64,000 nucleotides of DNA from contig CAMJPM010000002.1 of assembly GCA_946407725.1 (NCBI GenBank), positions 1 through 64,000 of the forward strand. Direction: 5' to 3'. Origin of the DNA: an uncultured Lachnospiraceae bacterium. GTDB taxonomy: Bacteria > Bacillota > Clostridia > Lachnospirales > Lachnospiraceae. The translations under genes and the position numbers were made by a program. The notes below the pieces were generated by a model. The model had not been told where the DNA came from. It saw only the letters and a list, made by a program, of their open reading frames with translations, and did no database searches. Numbering within the stretch: position 1 is the stretch's first letter; each line of letters opens with the position of its first letter. Positions 1 through 8,874 of this stretch are shown here, one piece after another.

Positions 1-127
1 CATCATCTGCTGCACGGTTGATCTTGTAACCTGAAGAAAGCTTCTCAGTTGACTTAGCCTGCTGGTTCTTTGTGATCCCAAGCATTCTGTTTGAGTTCAT
101 TGCTGTAATGTTGTGCTGTACTACCAT
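1..127 (-). CDS. flagellin, N-terminal fragment (runs off the window)
   Basis: The reverse strand from an ATG at 127 reads 42 codons that begin MVVQHNITAMNSNRML and continue with EKLSSGYKINRAADD, the hallmark D0/D1 N-terminus of bacterial flagellin (FliC/Hag). The rest of the gene lies outside the window. The start is fixed by a TGGAGG Shine-Dalgarno at 135-140, seven bases upstream. The product would be secreted by the flagellar export system without a signal peptide and polymerise into the filament. A sigma-28-type promoter and a long structured leader precede it. Identification is firm; full length and copy number cannot be judged. Confidence 0.93.
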   Translation of the reverse strand, partial: MVVQHNITAMNSNRMLGITKNQQAKSTEKLSSGYKINRAADD

Positions 128-134
128 AATGTTA

Positions 135-172
135 CCTCCATGTTTTTTACTGACCGGGACTCCTTTCCCGGT
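135..172 (-). promoter_or_regulatory. candidate CsrA-binding hairpin plus Shine-Dalgarno of flagellin
   Basis: On the reverse strand a perfect 7-bp stem (ACCGGGA / TCCCGGT, 153-159 with 166-172) closes a hexaloop AAGGAG. CsrA prefers an ANGGA motif displayed in a hairpin loop. A second GGA lies in the flagellin Shine-Dalgarno TGGAGG at 135-140, 12 nt downstream. This two-site layout matches that known for hag control by CsrA in Bacillus subtilis, where CsrA blocks ribosome binding until FliW sequesters it. That CsrA acts here is inference; neither csrA nor fliW lies in the window. Confidence 0.65.
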
Positions 173-199
173 AGGTACTTGATTTAATTTTTGTTATAC

Positions 200-269
200 T
201 GCAGATTTCTTTCCGCCTTCATGCGCCCCCTGGGTTAGCCCATTACCTGGCTTCCGGAAACCCCTGCAT
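200..269 (-). other. candidate structured 5' leader RNA of flagellin
   Basis: The transcribed flagellin leader contains complementary ends: TGCAGG (plus 264-269) can pair with TCTGCA (plus 200-205), and after a two-base bulge TTTC (plus 257-260) can pair with GAAA (plus 206-209). Inside is a further hairpin TGGG-CTAA-CCCA (plus 231-242) and GC-rich strands. I do not recognise a known riboswitch; it does not match either cyclic-di-GMP class as I know them. It may simply be a folded untranslated region. Confidence 0.3.
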
Positions 270-285
270 TTTTGTTTACACCATA

Positions 286-313
286 TTTATCGGAGCAAAT
301 ATGGTTTTCTTAA
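286..313 (-). promoter_or_regulatory. sigma-28 (SigD/FliA-type) promoter for flagellin
   Basis: The reverse strand shows TTAAG at 309-313 and CCGATAAA at 286-293 with 15 bases between TAAG and CCGATAAA, close to the flagellar sigma consensus TAAA-N15-CCGATAA/T. The expected start is near 278, giving a leader of about 150 nt. The -10 element sits inside an inverted repeat, CCATATTT (281-288) and AAATATGG (297-304), that could be an additional protein site or chance. Confidence 0.75.
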
Positions 314-342
314 CCCCCTTTTTGTATTAATTTAAATACAAT

Positions 343-1413
343 CTACAAATATTCATTTCTGTTACATACCTTCAGATTCTCTATCACCTTCTTTATGTCA
401 TTGGTGGAGTCCTTGCCGCATATAAGCGTGGCATCATCCGTATCCACCACCACCAGATCCTTTACTCCAACGCAGGCGATAAGCTTTTTCTTTCCGACTA
501 TTATGGAATCCGTGGTATTTATGGTGATCACATCACCGTCCACAATGTTTCCGAATTCGTTGGTATTCCTTATCCGCTCCATGGCCAGCCAGGATCCCAC
601 GTCGTCCCAGCCAAAGGAACCTGGAATGGTATAGATGTTCTCTGACTTTTCCATTATACCATAATCTATGGAAATTGAGGGGAATTCCGGAAAAATTTTT
701 TCTATTTTTTCTGTCTGCCCTGAGGTCCCCACCGCATCCCTTATTATCTCCAGCTGTTCATAAACATCCGGCATTAGCTTTTCAAAGCGCTCAAGTATGG
801 ATGAAGCCTTCCATACAAACATTCCTGAGTTCCACAGATACTCTTTGCTGGCTACGTATTCCCTTGCTACCTCCAGCTCCGGCTTTTCCGTAAAGCTTTT
901 CACACTGTAGCCTCTTCCCATGGAATTATCCGGGTCAAACCTTATATAGCCGTAGCCAGTCTCGGGAAAGTCCGGTGTGATGCCGATGGTCACCAGATTT
1001 GACCCCTGTTCGGCAATTTCGCAGGCATCATTTAAGGTATCCTGGAATATCTTTGTATATTTAATGAGATGATCGCTGGGCAGCACCATCATAACGGCGT
1101 CGGAGTATTTTTTCGATACAAACTCTGCGGCCATTCCTATACAGGGCGCTGTATTCCTCCCCACAGGCTCAAAAAGTATGTTGTCCGGAGGAATATCCGG
1201 CAGCTGCTCCCGGATAAGATCTTCATAATCCCTGTTTGTTGAGATAAAAATATCCTTCCTCTCCACCAGAACGCTGATCCTCTCTACCGTAAGCTGGATC
1301 AGTGTCTTTCCGTCATCTGTCAGGGACAGAAACTGCTTCGGAAGATTTCGTCGGCTTCTGGGCCAGAACCTCTCTCCATGGCCGCCTGCCATTATAAGCG
1401 CTGTTTTCTTCAT
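343..1413 (-). CDS. manC: mannose-1-phosphate guanylyltransferase
   Basis: 356 aa. It begins with the nucleotidyltransferase signature AGGHGERFWPRS followed by LPKQFL, which binds GTP and sugar phosphate, and continues with family blocks such as VLPSDH (about residue 110) and ETGYGYIR (about 150). It converts mannose-1-P and GTP to GDP-mannose for glycan synthesis in the cytoplasm. The length is that of the single-domain enzyme, without the C-terminal isomerase domain of bifunctional ManC. A GGAGG site sits six bases before the ATG. It starts 21 bp after the dnaJ stop on the same strand, so it may be read through from the heat-shock operon, an unusual partner. Confidence 0.88.
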   Translation of the reverse strand: MKKTALIMAGGHGERFWPRSRRNLPKQFLSLTDDGKTLIQLTVERISVLVERKDIFISTNRDYEDLIREQLPDIPPDNILFEPVGRNTAPCIGMAAEFVSKKYSDAVMMVLPSDHLIKYTKIFQDTLNDACEIAEQGSNLVTIGITPDFPETGYGYIRFDPDNSMGRGYSVKSFTEKPELEVAREYVASKEYLWNSGMFVWKASSILERFEKLMPDVYEQLEIIRDAVGTSGQTEKIEKIFPEFPSISIDYGIMEKSENIYTIPGSFGWDDVGSWLAMERIRNTNEFGNIVDGDVITINTTDSIIVGKKKLIACVGVKDLVVVDTDDATLICGKDSTNDIKKVIENLKVCNRNEYL

Positions 1414-1434
1414 TTAAACCTCCAAAAGAAGGGG

Positions 1435-2595
1435 TTAAAACAACCCCTTCTTCTTTTTCTTCTTATCTTTGTTATCTCCCGTACCGATCTTCTTTTCCAC
1501 CTCATGCAGGGAATCCCCGGTCAGAGCGTCAAACTGTTTCAGAAGATCCTTCGCACTGGAGGTCAGACCTACAGGAACCTGTACCACCAGAGTAACGTAG
1601 TGGTCTCCTCTCACATCCTTATTCTGGAGGGAAGGAACACCCTTGCCCTTCAGCCTTATCTTTGAATCTGTCTGGGTGCCGGGCTTTACCGTATATACTA
1701 CCTTGCCGTCAACCGTATCAATAAGCACATCCCCTCCCAGAGCCGCCTGCGCATAGCTTATGGGCGCTGTGGAGTAGATATTGTAGTCCTGCCTCTGGAA
1801 GATCGGATGCCTGGAAACCACAGCCTCCACCAGAAGATCTCCTCTGGGTCCGCCGTTCCTTCCGGGTTCTCCCTTCTCCCTTAAGCGCACCATCTGCCCA
1901 TTGTCGATTCCCGCAGGTATGGTAACGGAGAGCTTTTTCCTGGAGGAGATATATCCGGTGCCATAACACTCCGGACACTTTTCCTTTATAACCTTTCCGG
2001 TGCCGCTGCAGTCAGGACAGGTCTGAACATTTCTTACCGTTCCAAACAGCGACTGCTGGGTAAATACCACCTGTCCCTTGCCTCCGCACTTGGAGCAGGT
2101 CACCGGACTGGTACCGGGCTTTGCCCCCGTGCCGTTACAGTTCTTGCAGGGATCCTTCAATGTAAGCTCTATTTCCTTATCACAGCCGAATACCGCTTCC
2201 TCAAAGGATATCCGGACAGAAGTACGTAAATTTGCACCCTTCATGGGGCCGTTCTGACTGGCCCTGCTCCTGGAACCCCCGCCGAAGAAATCTCCGAATA
2301 TATCCCCGAAAATATCTCCAAAATCAGCAGAGCTGAAGTCAAAGCCTCCCCGGCCCCCGGGCCCGTCGAAGGCAGCATGCCCGAACTGGTCATACTGGCT
2401 TCTCTTATCCGGATCCGAAAGAACCGCATAGGCCTCTGAAGCCTCCTTGAACTTGGCCTCGGCATTCTTATCCCCCGGATTCATATCCGGATGGTATTTT
2501 TTGGCAAGGGCACGATATGCTTTTTTTATCGCGGCATCATCAGCATTCCTGTCGACGCCCAGAACCTCGTAATAGTCCCGTTTCTGTTCAGCCAT
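1435..2595 (-). CDS. dnaJ: chaperone protein DnaJ
   Basis: 386 aa, normal length. The J domain (residues 1-70) has the HPD tripeptide that stimulates DnaK ATPase, followed by a Gly/Phe linker, four zinc-finger motifs of CxxCxGxG type ([32 protein letters not shown], about 145-215), and the C-terminal substrate-binding beta domains. The protein ends in a lysine-rich tail before GLF. It delivers unfolded clients to DnaK. It lies 18 bp downstream of dnaK and is the last chaperone of the hrcA operon, so it should be under CIRCE/HrcA control. Confidence 0.97.
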   Translation of the reverse strand: MAEQKRDYYEVLGVDRNADDAAIKKAYRALAKKYHPDMNPGDKNAEAKFKEASEAYAVLSDPDKRSQYDQFGHAAFDGPGGRGGFDFSSADFGDIFGDIFGDFFGGGSRSRASQNGPMKGANLRTSVRISFEEAVFGCDKEIELTLKDPCKNCNGTGAKPGTSPVTCSKCGGKGQVVFTQQSLFGTVRNVQTCPDCSGTGKVIKEKCPECYGTGYISSRKKLSVTIPAGIDNGQMVRLREKGEPGRNGGPRGDLLVEAVVSRHPIFQRQDYNIYSTAPISYAQAALGGDVLIDTVDGKVVYTVKPGTQTDSKIRLKGKGVPSLQNKDVRGDHYVTLVVQVPVGLTSSAKDLLKQFDALTGDSLHEVEKKIGTGDNKDKKKKKKGLF

Positions 2596-2613
2596 ATATC
2601 ATCATCCCTATTC

Positions 2614-4500
2614 TTATACTTCGCGGTAATCACCGTCCACAACATCGGGACCTGCATCATTTCCGCCGTTATCACTGCCAGTGCTATTCTGTGCCGCTCC
2701 CATATCGGGACCCGGACCTGCCGCACCAGCTGCCTGAGCTGCTTCGTAAACCTTTGTAAAGAGCTTCTGGGCAGATTTTTCAAGCTTCTCACGGGCTGCC
2801 TTTATCTCATCCACGTCAGCGTCAGACATTGCGGAAGCATCAGGATGCTTTGCAAGTATATCCTTTAAGGACTGGAGATCAGCCTGTACCTCGGTCTTGT
2901 CATTGGCTTCCAGCTTGTCTCCCACATCATTCAATGCCTTCTCTGTCTGGAAAGCAAAGGAGTCTGCGTCATTCCTTGCATCAATGGCTTCCTTCCTCTT
3001 CTTGTCCTGAGCCTCGTATTCCTGAGCCTCGCGTACAGCCTTGTTGATATCGTCATCAGACATATTTGAGCCGCCGGTGATGGTGATATGTTGCTCATGG
3101 CCTGTTCCCAGATCCTTGGCGGATACATTAACGATACCGTTTGCATCTATATCAAAAGTAACCTCGATCTGAGGCACACCTCTCATTGCGGGAGGGATAC
3201 CGTCCAGTCTGAACTGTCCCAGGGACTTATTATCCTTTGCGAACTGTCTCTCACCCTGAAGAACATTGATATCAACCGCTGTCTGATTGTCAGCCGCAGT
3301 GGAGAATACCTGGCTCTTCTTTGTGGGAATGGTGGTATTTCTCTCAATAAGCCTTGTAGCCACGCCTCCCATGGTCTCAATGGAAAGTGAAAGAGGAGTT
3401 ACGTCAAGGAGCAGTACATCTCCTGCGCCCTCGTCTCCCGCAAGCTTTCCGCCCTGGATAGAAGCGCCGATGGCCACGCACTCGTCAGGATTAAGGTTCT
3501 TGCTGGGTTCCTGTCCCGTAAGGGCCTTTACTTTATCTACAACACAGGGAACACGGGTGGATCCGCCTACCAGAAGCACCTTTCCGAGATCGGAATTGGT
3601 GAGACCCGCATCCTTCATGGCATTCTGTACCGGGATCGCAGTCTTCTCAACCAGATCATTTATCAGCTCTTCAAACTTTGCCTTTGAAAGGTTCTCGTCA
3701 AAGTGCTTGGGTCCCTCTGCTGTTGCTGTGATGAAAGGCAGGTTGATATTTGTGGTGGTTGAGGAAGAAAGCTCTTTCTTTGCCTTCTCGGCAGCTTCCT
3801 TAAGCCTCTGCATAGCCATGGGATCATTTGAAAGATCCACGCCTTCCTTATCCTTAAAGGTCTTTACCATCCAGTCCACAACTCTCTGGTCGAAGTCATC
3901 TCCTCCGAGATGTGTGTCACCGTTGGTAGCCAGAACCTCAATAACTCCGTCACCTATCTCGATAATTGACACATCAAATGTACCGCCGCCCAGGTCATAG
4001 ACCATTATCTTCTGCTCTTTTTCATTATCCAGACCGTAAGCCAGAGCTGCAGCAGTAGGCTCATTTATGATACGCTTAACCTCAAGCCCCGCGATCTTCC
4101 CTGCATCCTTTGTGGCCTGCCTCTGTGCGTCATTGAAATATGCGGGAACAGTTATAACAGCCTCTGTGACCTTTTCTCCCAGATAGCTTTCTGCGTCTGC
4201 CTTCAGCTTTGAAAGGATCATTGCCGAAATCTGCTGGGGTGAATACCTCTTATCGTCTATTGAACGCCCGTGATCGGTACCCATATCCCTCTTTATGGAA
4301 GCAATGGTACGATCCGCATTTGTAACTGCCTGACGCTTTGCGGGCTCACCCACAAGCCTTTCACCGTTCTTCGTGAATGCCACGATGGAAGGTGTTGTCC
4401 TTGCTCCCTCTGCATTTGCTATAACAGTAGGCTTACCGCCTTCCATAACTGCTACACAGCTGTTTGTAGTTCCAAGATCGATTCCAATTATCTTACTCAT
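2614..4500 (-). CDS. dnaK: molecular chaperone DnaK (Hsp70)
   Basis: 628 aa, full length. The N-terminal ATPase begins [15 protein letters not shown] and contains the [10 protein letters not shown] phosphate loop; the substrate-binding domain follows from about residue 360 ([17 protein letters not shown]), then the helical lid and a disordered acidic tail ending DGDYREV. It lacks the extra insert of proteobacterial DnaK, as expected for Firmicutes. It cycles with DnaJ and GrpE, encoded on both sides. The start has a GAGGAGG site eight bases upstream. Transcription is expected from the CIRCE promoter ahead of hrcA. Confidence 0.98.
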   Translation of the reverse strand: MSKIIGIDLGTTNSCVAVMEGGKPTVIANAEGARTTPSIVAFTKNGERLVGEPAKRQAVTNADRTIASIKRDMGTDHGRSIDDKRYSPQQISAMILSKLKADAESYLGEKVTEAVITVPAYFNDAQRQATKDAGKIAGLEVKRIINEPTAAALAYGLDNEKEQKIMVYDLGGGTFDVSIIEIGDGVIEVLATNGDTHLGGDDFDQRVVDWMVKTFKDKEGVDLSNDPMAMQRLKEAAEKAKKELSSSTTTNINLPFITATAEGPKHFDENLSKAKFEELINDLVEKTAIPVQNAMKDAGLTNSDLGKVLLVGGSTRVPCVVDKVKALTGQEPSKNLNPDECVAIGASIQGGKLAGDEGAGDVLLLDVTPLSLSIETMGGVATRLIERNTTIPTKKSQVFSTAADNQTAVDINVLQGERQFAKDNKSLGQFRLDGIPPAMRGVPQIEVTFDIDANGIVNVSAKDLGTGHEQHITITGGSNMSDDDINKAVREAQEYEAQDKKRKEAIDARNDADSFAFQTEKALNDVGDKLEANDKTEVQADLQSLKDILAKHPDASAMSDADVDEIKAAREKLEKSAQKLFTKVYEAAQAAGAAGPGPDMGAAQNSTGSDNGGNDAGPDVVDGDYREV

Positions 4501-4527
4501 GATTTTTCCTCCTCTTACCGGTTGGTC

Positions 4528-5172
4528 TTACTTTGCTACTCCCACCATTGAATGGCGGACTACACTGTCGTTGTATAAATATCCCTTCTGCATTTCGCTT
4601 GCCACTATGCCGCTGTCATATTCCTCACTGTCCACCTGCATAACTGCATTGTGGAATTCGGGATCAAACTCCTTTCCTACGGCCTCAATAGGTTTTACCC
4701 CTATTTTATTGAGCTCGTCCATCAGCTGTTTATAGACCTTGCGCATGCCGTCCATAAAGGGATCATCCTCTTTATTCTCCTGATCCTCACCTGCTGTCAT
4801 ATCAAGGGCTCTTTCGAAATTATCTATTACAGGGAGAACCTTTTCTATCACGGATTTCGCTCCGTTTTCAAACATCTGCTCCTTTTCCCTGTCCGTGCGC
4901 TTACGGAAATTTTCAAATTCCGCCATGAGACGCAGGTTTTTATCGTTCAGTTCTGCTATCTTTTCATCTCTCGGATCATTTTCTTCCCCTTCCGTTAAGG
5001 ATTCCTCCCCTGTTTCCGGGGAAGCATCGGTTATTTCAATATCCTCTGACGCTCTTACATCTTCCGTATCAGATCCGGTCTCTTTTTCACCGGCATCCTT
5101 TGTCTCTTCAGATGCGGCTTCCTGTCCCCCTTCTATGGGGACATCAGTTTTTTTCTTATGGTTCTTACTCAA
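4528..5172 (-). CDS. grpE: nucleotide exchange factor GrpE
   Basis: 214 aa. The first 70 residues are acidic and disordered; the rest is the coiled-coil and beta-wing region of GrpE (LMAEFENFRKRTDREKE, then VIDNFERAL and a C-terminal NDSVVRHSMVGVAK). It releases ADP from DnaK. The only sensible start is TTG at 5172, preceded by AAGGAG at good spacing; no ATG lies nearby in frame. It sits between hrcA (42 bp gap) and dnaK (27 bp gap). Confidence 0.95.
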   Translation of the reverse strand: MSKNHKKKTDVPIEGGQEAASEETKDAGEKETGSDTEDVRASEDIEITDASPETGEESLTEGEENDPRDEKIAELNDKNLRLMAEFENFRKRTDREKEQMFENGAKSVIEKVLPVIDNFERALDMTAGEDQENKEDDPFMDGMRKVYKQLMDELNKIGVKPIEAVGKEFDPEFHNAVMQVDSEEYDSGIVASEMQKGYLYNDSVVRHSMVGVAK

Positions 5173-5214
5173 TTTCTTTCTCCTTATATTTGTTTTATAT
5201 AAACCCTTTAAGGA

Positions 5215-6255
5215 TCACTTATACAGTGTATCCAGCTGTTCCTGCAGTGTTTTCAGGGCACGTGCCACTTTTTCATAATCCATCCTCTTTGGCCCGATGA
5301 TGCTCATCATGCCTTTCATATTGTCTCCCAGCTCATAGGTCGCTGTAACCACGGAGCAGTCCTTCATGGATTCTATGGGAGATTCACGCCCTATATAAAC
5401 CTGTATCCCGGTTCCGGGGCCATCTCTCCCTTCACTGTCCTTTGCAAGCGATTCCGATATTAAGTGTCCCAGCTCGTTTTTCTCTTCAAAGGTGCTGATG
5501 ATCTCGCTCGCCTTCTGATTATCCGCCAGCTCAGGGTATTTGAAGATATTATTGGCACCGCTGGTATATATCTCCAGGTCCTCATCCGCCCTGACCGCAT
5601 CCGCAACCGCATCTATAACTGAAGCGATCACGTCGGAGTGGATGCCAGCCCTTTCCTTTATCAGTGTAATGAGCCCCAGATTTATCTCCTCTAAGCTTAA
5701 CCCGTTAAGATGGGTATTTAATAAGAGGTTCAGCTTTAAGAGCGTATCGTCATCCATGGGTTCACTGACGCTTATCATCTTATTCTTGATGATATTCCCC
5801 TCAACCACGATGACTGCAAGGATGTTCCCGTCATCTACCTTCGAGAGCTGAATGAATTTCAGCTTGTTCCTGTGTATCTGCGGGGAAGATATAAGTGCGG
5901 CATAATTGGTGTTGTCCGCCAGCAGCTTTGCCACCTGTTTTAAGAGGCCAGACAGCTCTTCCGCTTTTTCAACCACCATGTCATGCATGTCCGACACTTC
6001 TTTTTCCCTGTCGGCCATCATGCTGTCCACATAGAACCTGTAGCCCTTATCCGAGGGTATCCTGCCTGAAGACGTATGGGGCTGGATGATATAACCCATT
6101 TCCTCCAGATCCGACATTTCATTCCTTATGGTTGCAGGCGAAAGCTTTATATCCAGATACTTGGAAAGGGTTCTGGATCCCACCGGATCTCCGCTCTCAA
6201 GATAATTCCTTATTATGGCGTCCAGAATTTTGGTTTTTCTTTCATTTAACTCCAT
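5215..6255 (-). CDS. hrcA: heat-inducible transcription repressor HrcA
   Basis: 346 aa from the ATG at 6255. A GTG two codons upstream is possible but abuts the AGGGAAG ribosome site, so the ATG is preferred. The N-terminal winged helix (LNERKTKILDAIIRNYLESG, GSRTLSKY, SPATIRNEMSDLEEMGYI, QPHTSSGRIPSDKGYRFYVD) is diagnostic. HrcA binds CIRCE and represses class I heat-shock genes; GroEL assists its folding. It is the first gene of hrcA-grpE-dnaK-dnaJ and a perfect CIRCE lies directly upstream, so it represses itself. Confidence 0.97.
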   Translation of the reverse strand: MELNERKTKILDAIIRNYLESGDPVGSRTLSKYLDIKLSPATIRNEMSDLEEMGYIIQPHTSSGRIPSDKGYRFYVDSMMADREKEVSDMHDMVVEKAEELSGLLKQVAKLLADNTNYAALISSPQIHRNKLKFIQLSKVDDGNILAVIVVEGNIIKNKMISVSEPMDDDTLLKLNLLLNTHLNGLSLEEINLGLITLIKERAGIHSDVIASVIDAVADAVRADEDLEIYTSGANNIFKYPELADNQKASEIISTFEEKNELGHLISESLAKDSEGRDGPGTGIQVYIGRESPIESMKDCSVVTATYELGDNMKGMMSIIGPKRMDYEKVARALKTLQEQLDTLYK

Positions 6256-6277
6256 ACACACTTCCCTGATCCATGTG

Positions 6278-6304
6278 TTAGCACTCGTTTAATTTGAGTG
6301 CTAA
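6278..6304. promoter_or_regulatory. CIRCE operator (HrcA-binding site)
   Basis: TTAGCACTC (6278-6286), nine bases, then GAGTGCTAA (6296-6304): an exact match to the CIRCE consensus. It sits between the -10 element at 6319-6324 and the hrcA start at 6255, so HrcA bound here would block initiation or escape. Confidence 0.98.
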
Positions 6305-6318
6305 TACTTTCAGTCCAT

Positions 6319-6347
6319 ACGATAACACCCGCCGACATATTTGTCAA
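6319..6347 (-). promoter_or_regulatory. sigma-A-type promoter of the hrcA operon
   Basis: Reverse strand TTGACA (6342-6347), 17-bp spacer, TATCGT (6319-6324). The -35 is perfect and the -10 matches four of six. It ends 14 bp before CIRCE, the standard arrangement for HrcA-regulated operons. Confidence 0.85.
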
Positions 6348-6372
6348 CAACATTTTTTCAACCCCGGCATCT

Positions 6373-6396
6373 TTATTTTGAGAACCACGCCATTTA
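6373..6396 (-). repeat. partial copy of a dispersed 45-nt leader motif
   Basis: The 24-nt stretch here matches the first half of the motif found at 38877-38921 and 62421-62465; on the reverse strand the shared core is AAATGG-YGTGG-YTYTCA-NAATAA. This copy lies just downstream of the 6408-8150 stop codon and upstream of the hrcA promoter, and lacks the GAAGCGAAC half. Confidence 0.55.
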
Positions 6397-6407
6397 CAGC
6401 ACCAAAA

Positions 6408-8150
6408 CTACTTCAACACCCAGAGTTCCACGTTCCAGACCTGCCGCCCGGTGCGGAGGGCAAAAGTTCCTTTCTTCTTATATTTAATAGAAAGATCCTC
6501 CCTTTTGAATACCTCATCCATTCCTTCGATATAGGAAACAACAGAATACTCACCGTTATGTACCTTTTGCAGGATCTTCTCCCTGTAGCCGAAATGGGAG
6601 GTAAAGATATCCTCCGCATAGGGATATCTTTCCATCATGTCCGGGTGTTTATGGTAGCTCTTATAGAATTTTTCGGATACCACAAACGGCTGCCCCGTAT
6701 TATAAACATAAATATCATGGTGTATCCCGTAATAGGAGAGGAGCGGATAGAGATACATATCTCCGGTATTATCATTAAGGACGTTCTCCGCCCTTTCCCA
6801 CTCCGAATAATCTTCTTCAGACAGAGGTGAGACCGGAAGCCTTTCATCTGCTTTTGAAACCGTAAATCCAAGAAAGATCAGCAGATATCCTGACAAAATG
6901 AGCAGCGTGGTTCTGTGGTTTATCTTATAAAATCCTTTGGAGGAAAGGGGATCACTGGTCTTTTTAAATAATGCGAGGGCTCCGAGGATAAGTGCGGGCA
7001 TGAACAGCTCCAGATAATAAGAAAGCCAGGCCCCGTCATTTTGCCCGATATATAATAAACAGATCCCGGAGACCGCCATATGGATAAGCATGAGAATGTC
7101 ATAATCCTCTATCCCGGTCTTTTCCAAAACAAGAGCCGTCTTCTTAAAAACATTACCCGCTGCAGTCTCTTCCCCGCTCTGCCGCCACGTCTTTATAAAC
7201 CTCACCAGAAAATAGACACAGCAAAGGAGCTCCGTGAGGAAGAACATGACGAATATCCCTCCCAGAGACATTATCTGGGAAAAATTGTATTCCATTCCGG
7301 TCATCTTTACGCTTCCCCGTTTTACCACGGAGGCCACACCCTTTCCGGGTCCCTTGGCAAAATAAAGCATATATGTCTCATAAAGGGGACAGGTAGTTTT
7401 GAGGATAAAGGCTGTGGTAAGAAAAATGACTGCCAGAGAAATAAGATATTTAAGGGTGTTCTTTATTCCTTTACAGAGAAAAAGGTAGATCACAGCGGTT
7501 CCCGCTATCAGCAGATAATACTGCTTTGTAAAAAATACGGCCGCTGTGAGCACAGCACAAAGCAGCTCTTTTCCCTTAAAATCCTTTTCGGAAAGGATAT
7601 AGAGGATAAGCACCATGATCGTAAGTCCCATACTGTCCGGAACCGCATTCACAAAGTTGTATCTCCAGCTGCAATAGATCAGAAAAATAAAGGCCGCCAT
7701 TCCAAGAGTAAGTGACCCGGTTCTTTTTTTAGTCATCATGAAGCCAAGAGCCGCGGTAATGATAATGCACACAAAAGTCACCAGATAATGAAGAAGGACT
7801 ATATCCGGCAGCAGTCCCTCAGCCTTTAATAGCAGGCCAAAAGCTGCTGTGATCAGGGAATAAAGGGGACCGTAAAGGTAGATCATGGGAGGAAGATCAC
7901 CGTTAAGGGATGAAAGAGAGTAGGGATTATTCCCTTTCAAGAGCTCCATGGTCATAAAAACATTTGCGCTTTCCCTGTATTCATTGGGAATGTCCACATC
8001 CGCAAATGTATGGGAAAGGATGCCTGTAACCAGATACAGAGCCACAGCCAGAAGGGGCAGGAACATAATTGCTGTGATCTTTTCATATGTGGATTTTTTT
8101 GAAAAAGAAAGCCGGATGCTTTCGTATCCGGCTTTTATTATTTCATTCAT
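6408..8150 (-). CDS. polytopic membrane protein, GT-C-type glycosyltransferase-like
   Basis: 580 aa. After about 25 N-terminal residues there are roughly ten to twelve hydrophobic segments up to about residue 430, then a soluble C-terminal region of about 145 residues. The first extracellular loop carries FADVDIPNEYRESANVF, an acidic loop like the catalytic loop of GT-C enzymes that use polyprenyl-phosphate sugars, and is followed by LKGNNPYS. A function in envelope glycan or lipid glycosylation is plausible but unproven. It is preceded by the DUF6465 gene on the same strand. I cannot assign a substrate. Confidence 0.6.
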   Translation of the reverse strand: MNEIIKAGYESIRLSFSKKSTYEKITAIMFLPLLAVALYLVTGILSHTFADVDIPNEYRESANVFMTMELLKGNNPYSLSSLNGDLPPMIYLYGPLYSLITAAFGLLLKAEGLLPDIVLLHYLVTFVCIIITAALGFMMTKKRTGSLTLGMAAFIFLIYCSWRYNFVNAVPDSMGLTIMVLILYILSEKDFKGKELLCAVLTAAVFFTKQYYLLIAGTAVIYLFLCKGIKNTLKYLISLAVIFLTTAFILKTTCPLYETYMLYFAKGPGKGVASVVKRGSVKMTGMEYNFSQIMSLGGIFVMFFLTELLCCVYFLVRFIKTWRQSGEETAAGNVFKKTALVLEKTGIEDYDILMLIHMAVSGICLLYIGQNDGAWLSYYLELFMPALILGALALFKKTSDPLSSKGFYKINHRTTLLILSGYLLIFLGFTVSKADERLPVSPLSEEDYSEWERAENVLNDNTGDMYLYPLLSYYGIHHDIYVYNTGQPFVVSEKFYKSYHKHPDMMERYPYAEDIFTSHFGYREKILQKVHNGEYSVVSYIEGMDEVFKREDLSIKYKKKGTFALRTGRQVWNVELWVLK

Positions 8151-8201
8151 AGCTATTCACCATGTACATAGCATAAACATCTCAGATATTTATGCTCGTT
8201 T

Positions 8202-8236
8202 AAAATCGAATATCTGCTCCGCAAACATTCGATTTT
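8202..8236 (-). terminator. A/T-rich hairpin at the end of the DUF6465 gene
   Basis: AAAATCGAAT (8202-8211) and ATTCGATTTT (8227-8236) form a perfect 10-bp stem with a 15-nt loop and overlap the DUF6465 stop codon. On the reverse strand the stem ends in TTTT-AAAC, a weak terminator form. A smaller 7-bp hairpin (GCATAAA 8171-8177 / TTTATGC 8189-8195) follows. It may attenuate transcription into the downstream membrane-protein gene. Confidence 0.4.
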
Positions 8237-8769
8237 CAGATTGCAAAACTTCCTGTATCTTCTCCGCTGTTTACTGCAAAATAAACAGCTGAATCCTCAG
8301 GCTTGATATAAAAAGTAACATCCTTTACATCGGACATCTTCCTGAGATAATCCTTTGTCCACACATCCTTAAAACGATCCTGGATCTGATCGGCACTGAC
8401 TTCACGGCCTCTGAACTGTACCACAAAAGCATCATTTGACTTAACTGCTTTTCCTGTATCTGCAGTCTTCTTTTCCGCGGTCTTCTTGGGAGCAGCCTTC
8501 TTTGTTGCTGTCTTCTTTGCTGCTGTCTTCTTTTCTTCTGCTACATCAGCCTTCTTTGCTTCGGGATCAGCCTTCTTTCTGCCGGCACTCTTTACAGGTG
8601 CTTTCTTCTCTGTCTCCTTCTTCTCAGGAGCTGCTTTCGGCTTCTCTGCAGCCTTTTCAACAGGCTTTTCCGCAGGTTTTTCTGCAGTAGTCTTTACTTC
8701 GGTTGCACTTGACGAAGCTGCTGCTTTCACATCAGTAAGCGTAACTCCCGCTCTTCTTTTAATTGCCAT
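8236..8769 (-). CDS. DUF6465 family protein with Lys/Ala-rich linker
   Basis: 177 aa from the ATG at 8769, chosen because GGAGGG lies eight bases upstream; an earlier in-frame start nine codons upstream has no ribosome site. Residues about 15-110 are low-complexity K/A/E/P with repeated KKTA/KKAA units, histone H1-like and probably disordered and nucleic-acid or surface binding. The C-terminal 65 residues (FVVQFRGREVSADQIQ ... VTFYIKPEDSAVYFAVN) match what I recall of DUF6465, a small domain common in Lachnospiraceae with no known function. A strong promoter lies upstream. Confidence 0.75.
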   Translation of the reverse strand: MAIKRRAGVTLTDVKAAASSSATEVKTTAEKPAEKPVEKAAEKPKAAPEKKETEKKAPVKSAGRKKADPEAKKADVAEEKKTAAKKTATKKAAPKKTAEKKTADTGKAVKSNDAFVVQFRGREVSADQIQDRFKDVWTKDYLRKMSDVKDVTFYIKPEDSAVYFAVNSGEDTGSFAI

Positions 8770-8845
8770 CGATAAATCCCTCCAAAAAACAATCATAGCC
8801 GGCGAAATCAGCTTTTCGTCTGCTACTTTTTTTACTCAATTATAG

Positions 8846-8874
8846 ATAATATCCTTGAAATCCCACTCTGTCAA
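8846..8874 (-). promoter_or_regulatory. sigma-A-type promoter of the DUF6465 gene
   Basis: Reverse strand TTGACA (8869-8874), 17-bp spacer, TATTAT (8846-8851): near-perfect vegetative promoter about 75 bp before the ATG. Between it and 9070 (the bulk of the 350-bp gap before the next gene) I see only AT-rich sequence without a convincing gene. Confidence 0.8.

Noticed and set aside
200..280. Cyclic di-GMP riboswitch in the flagellin leader
   Set aside because: No match to the conserved core of class I or class II as far as I can recall; reported only as an unnamed structured leader.
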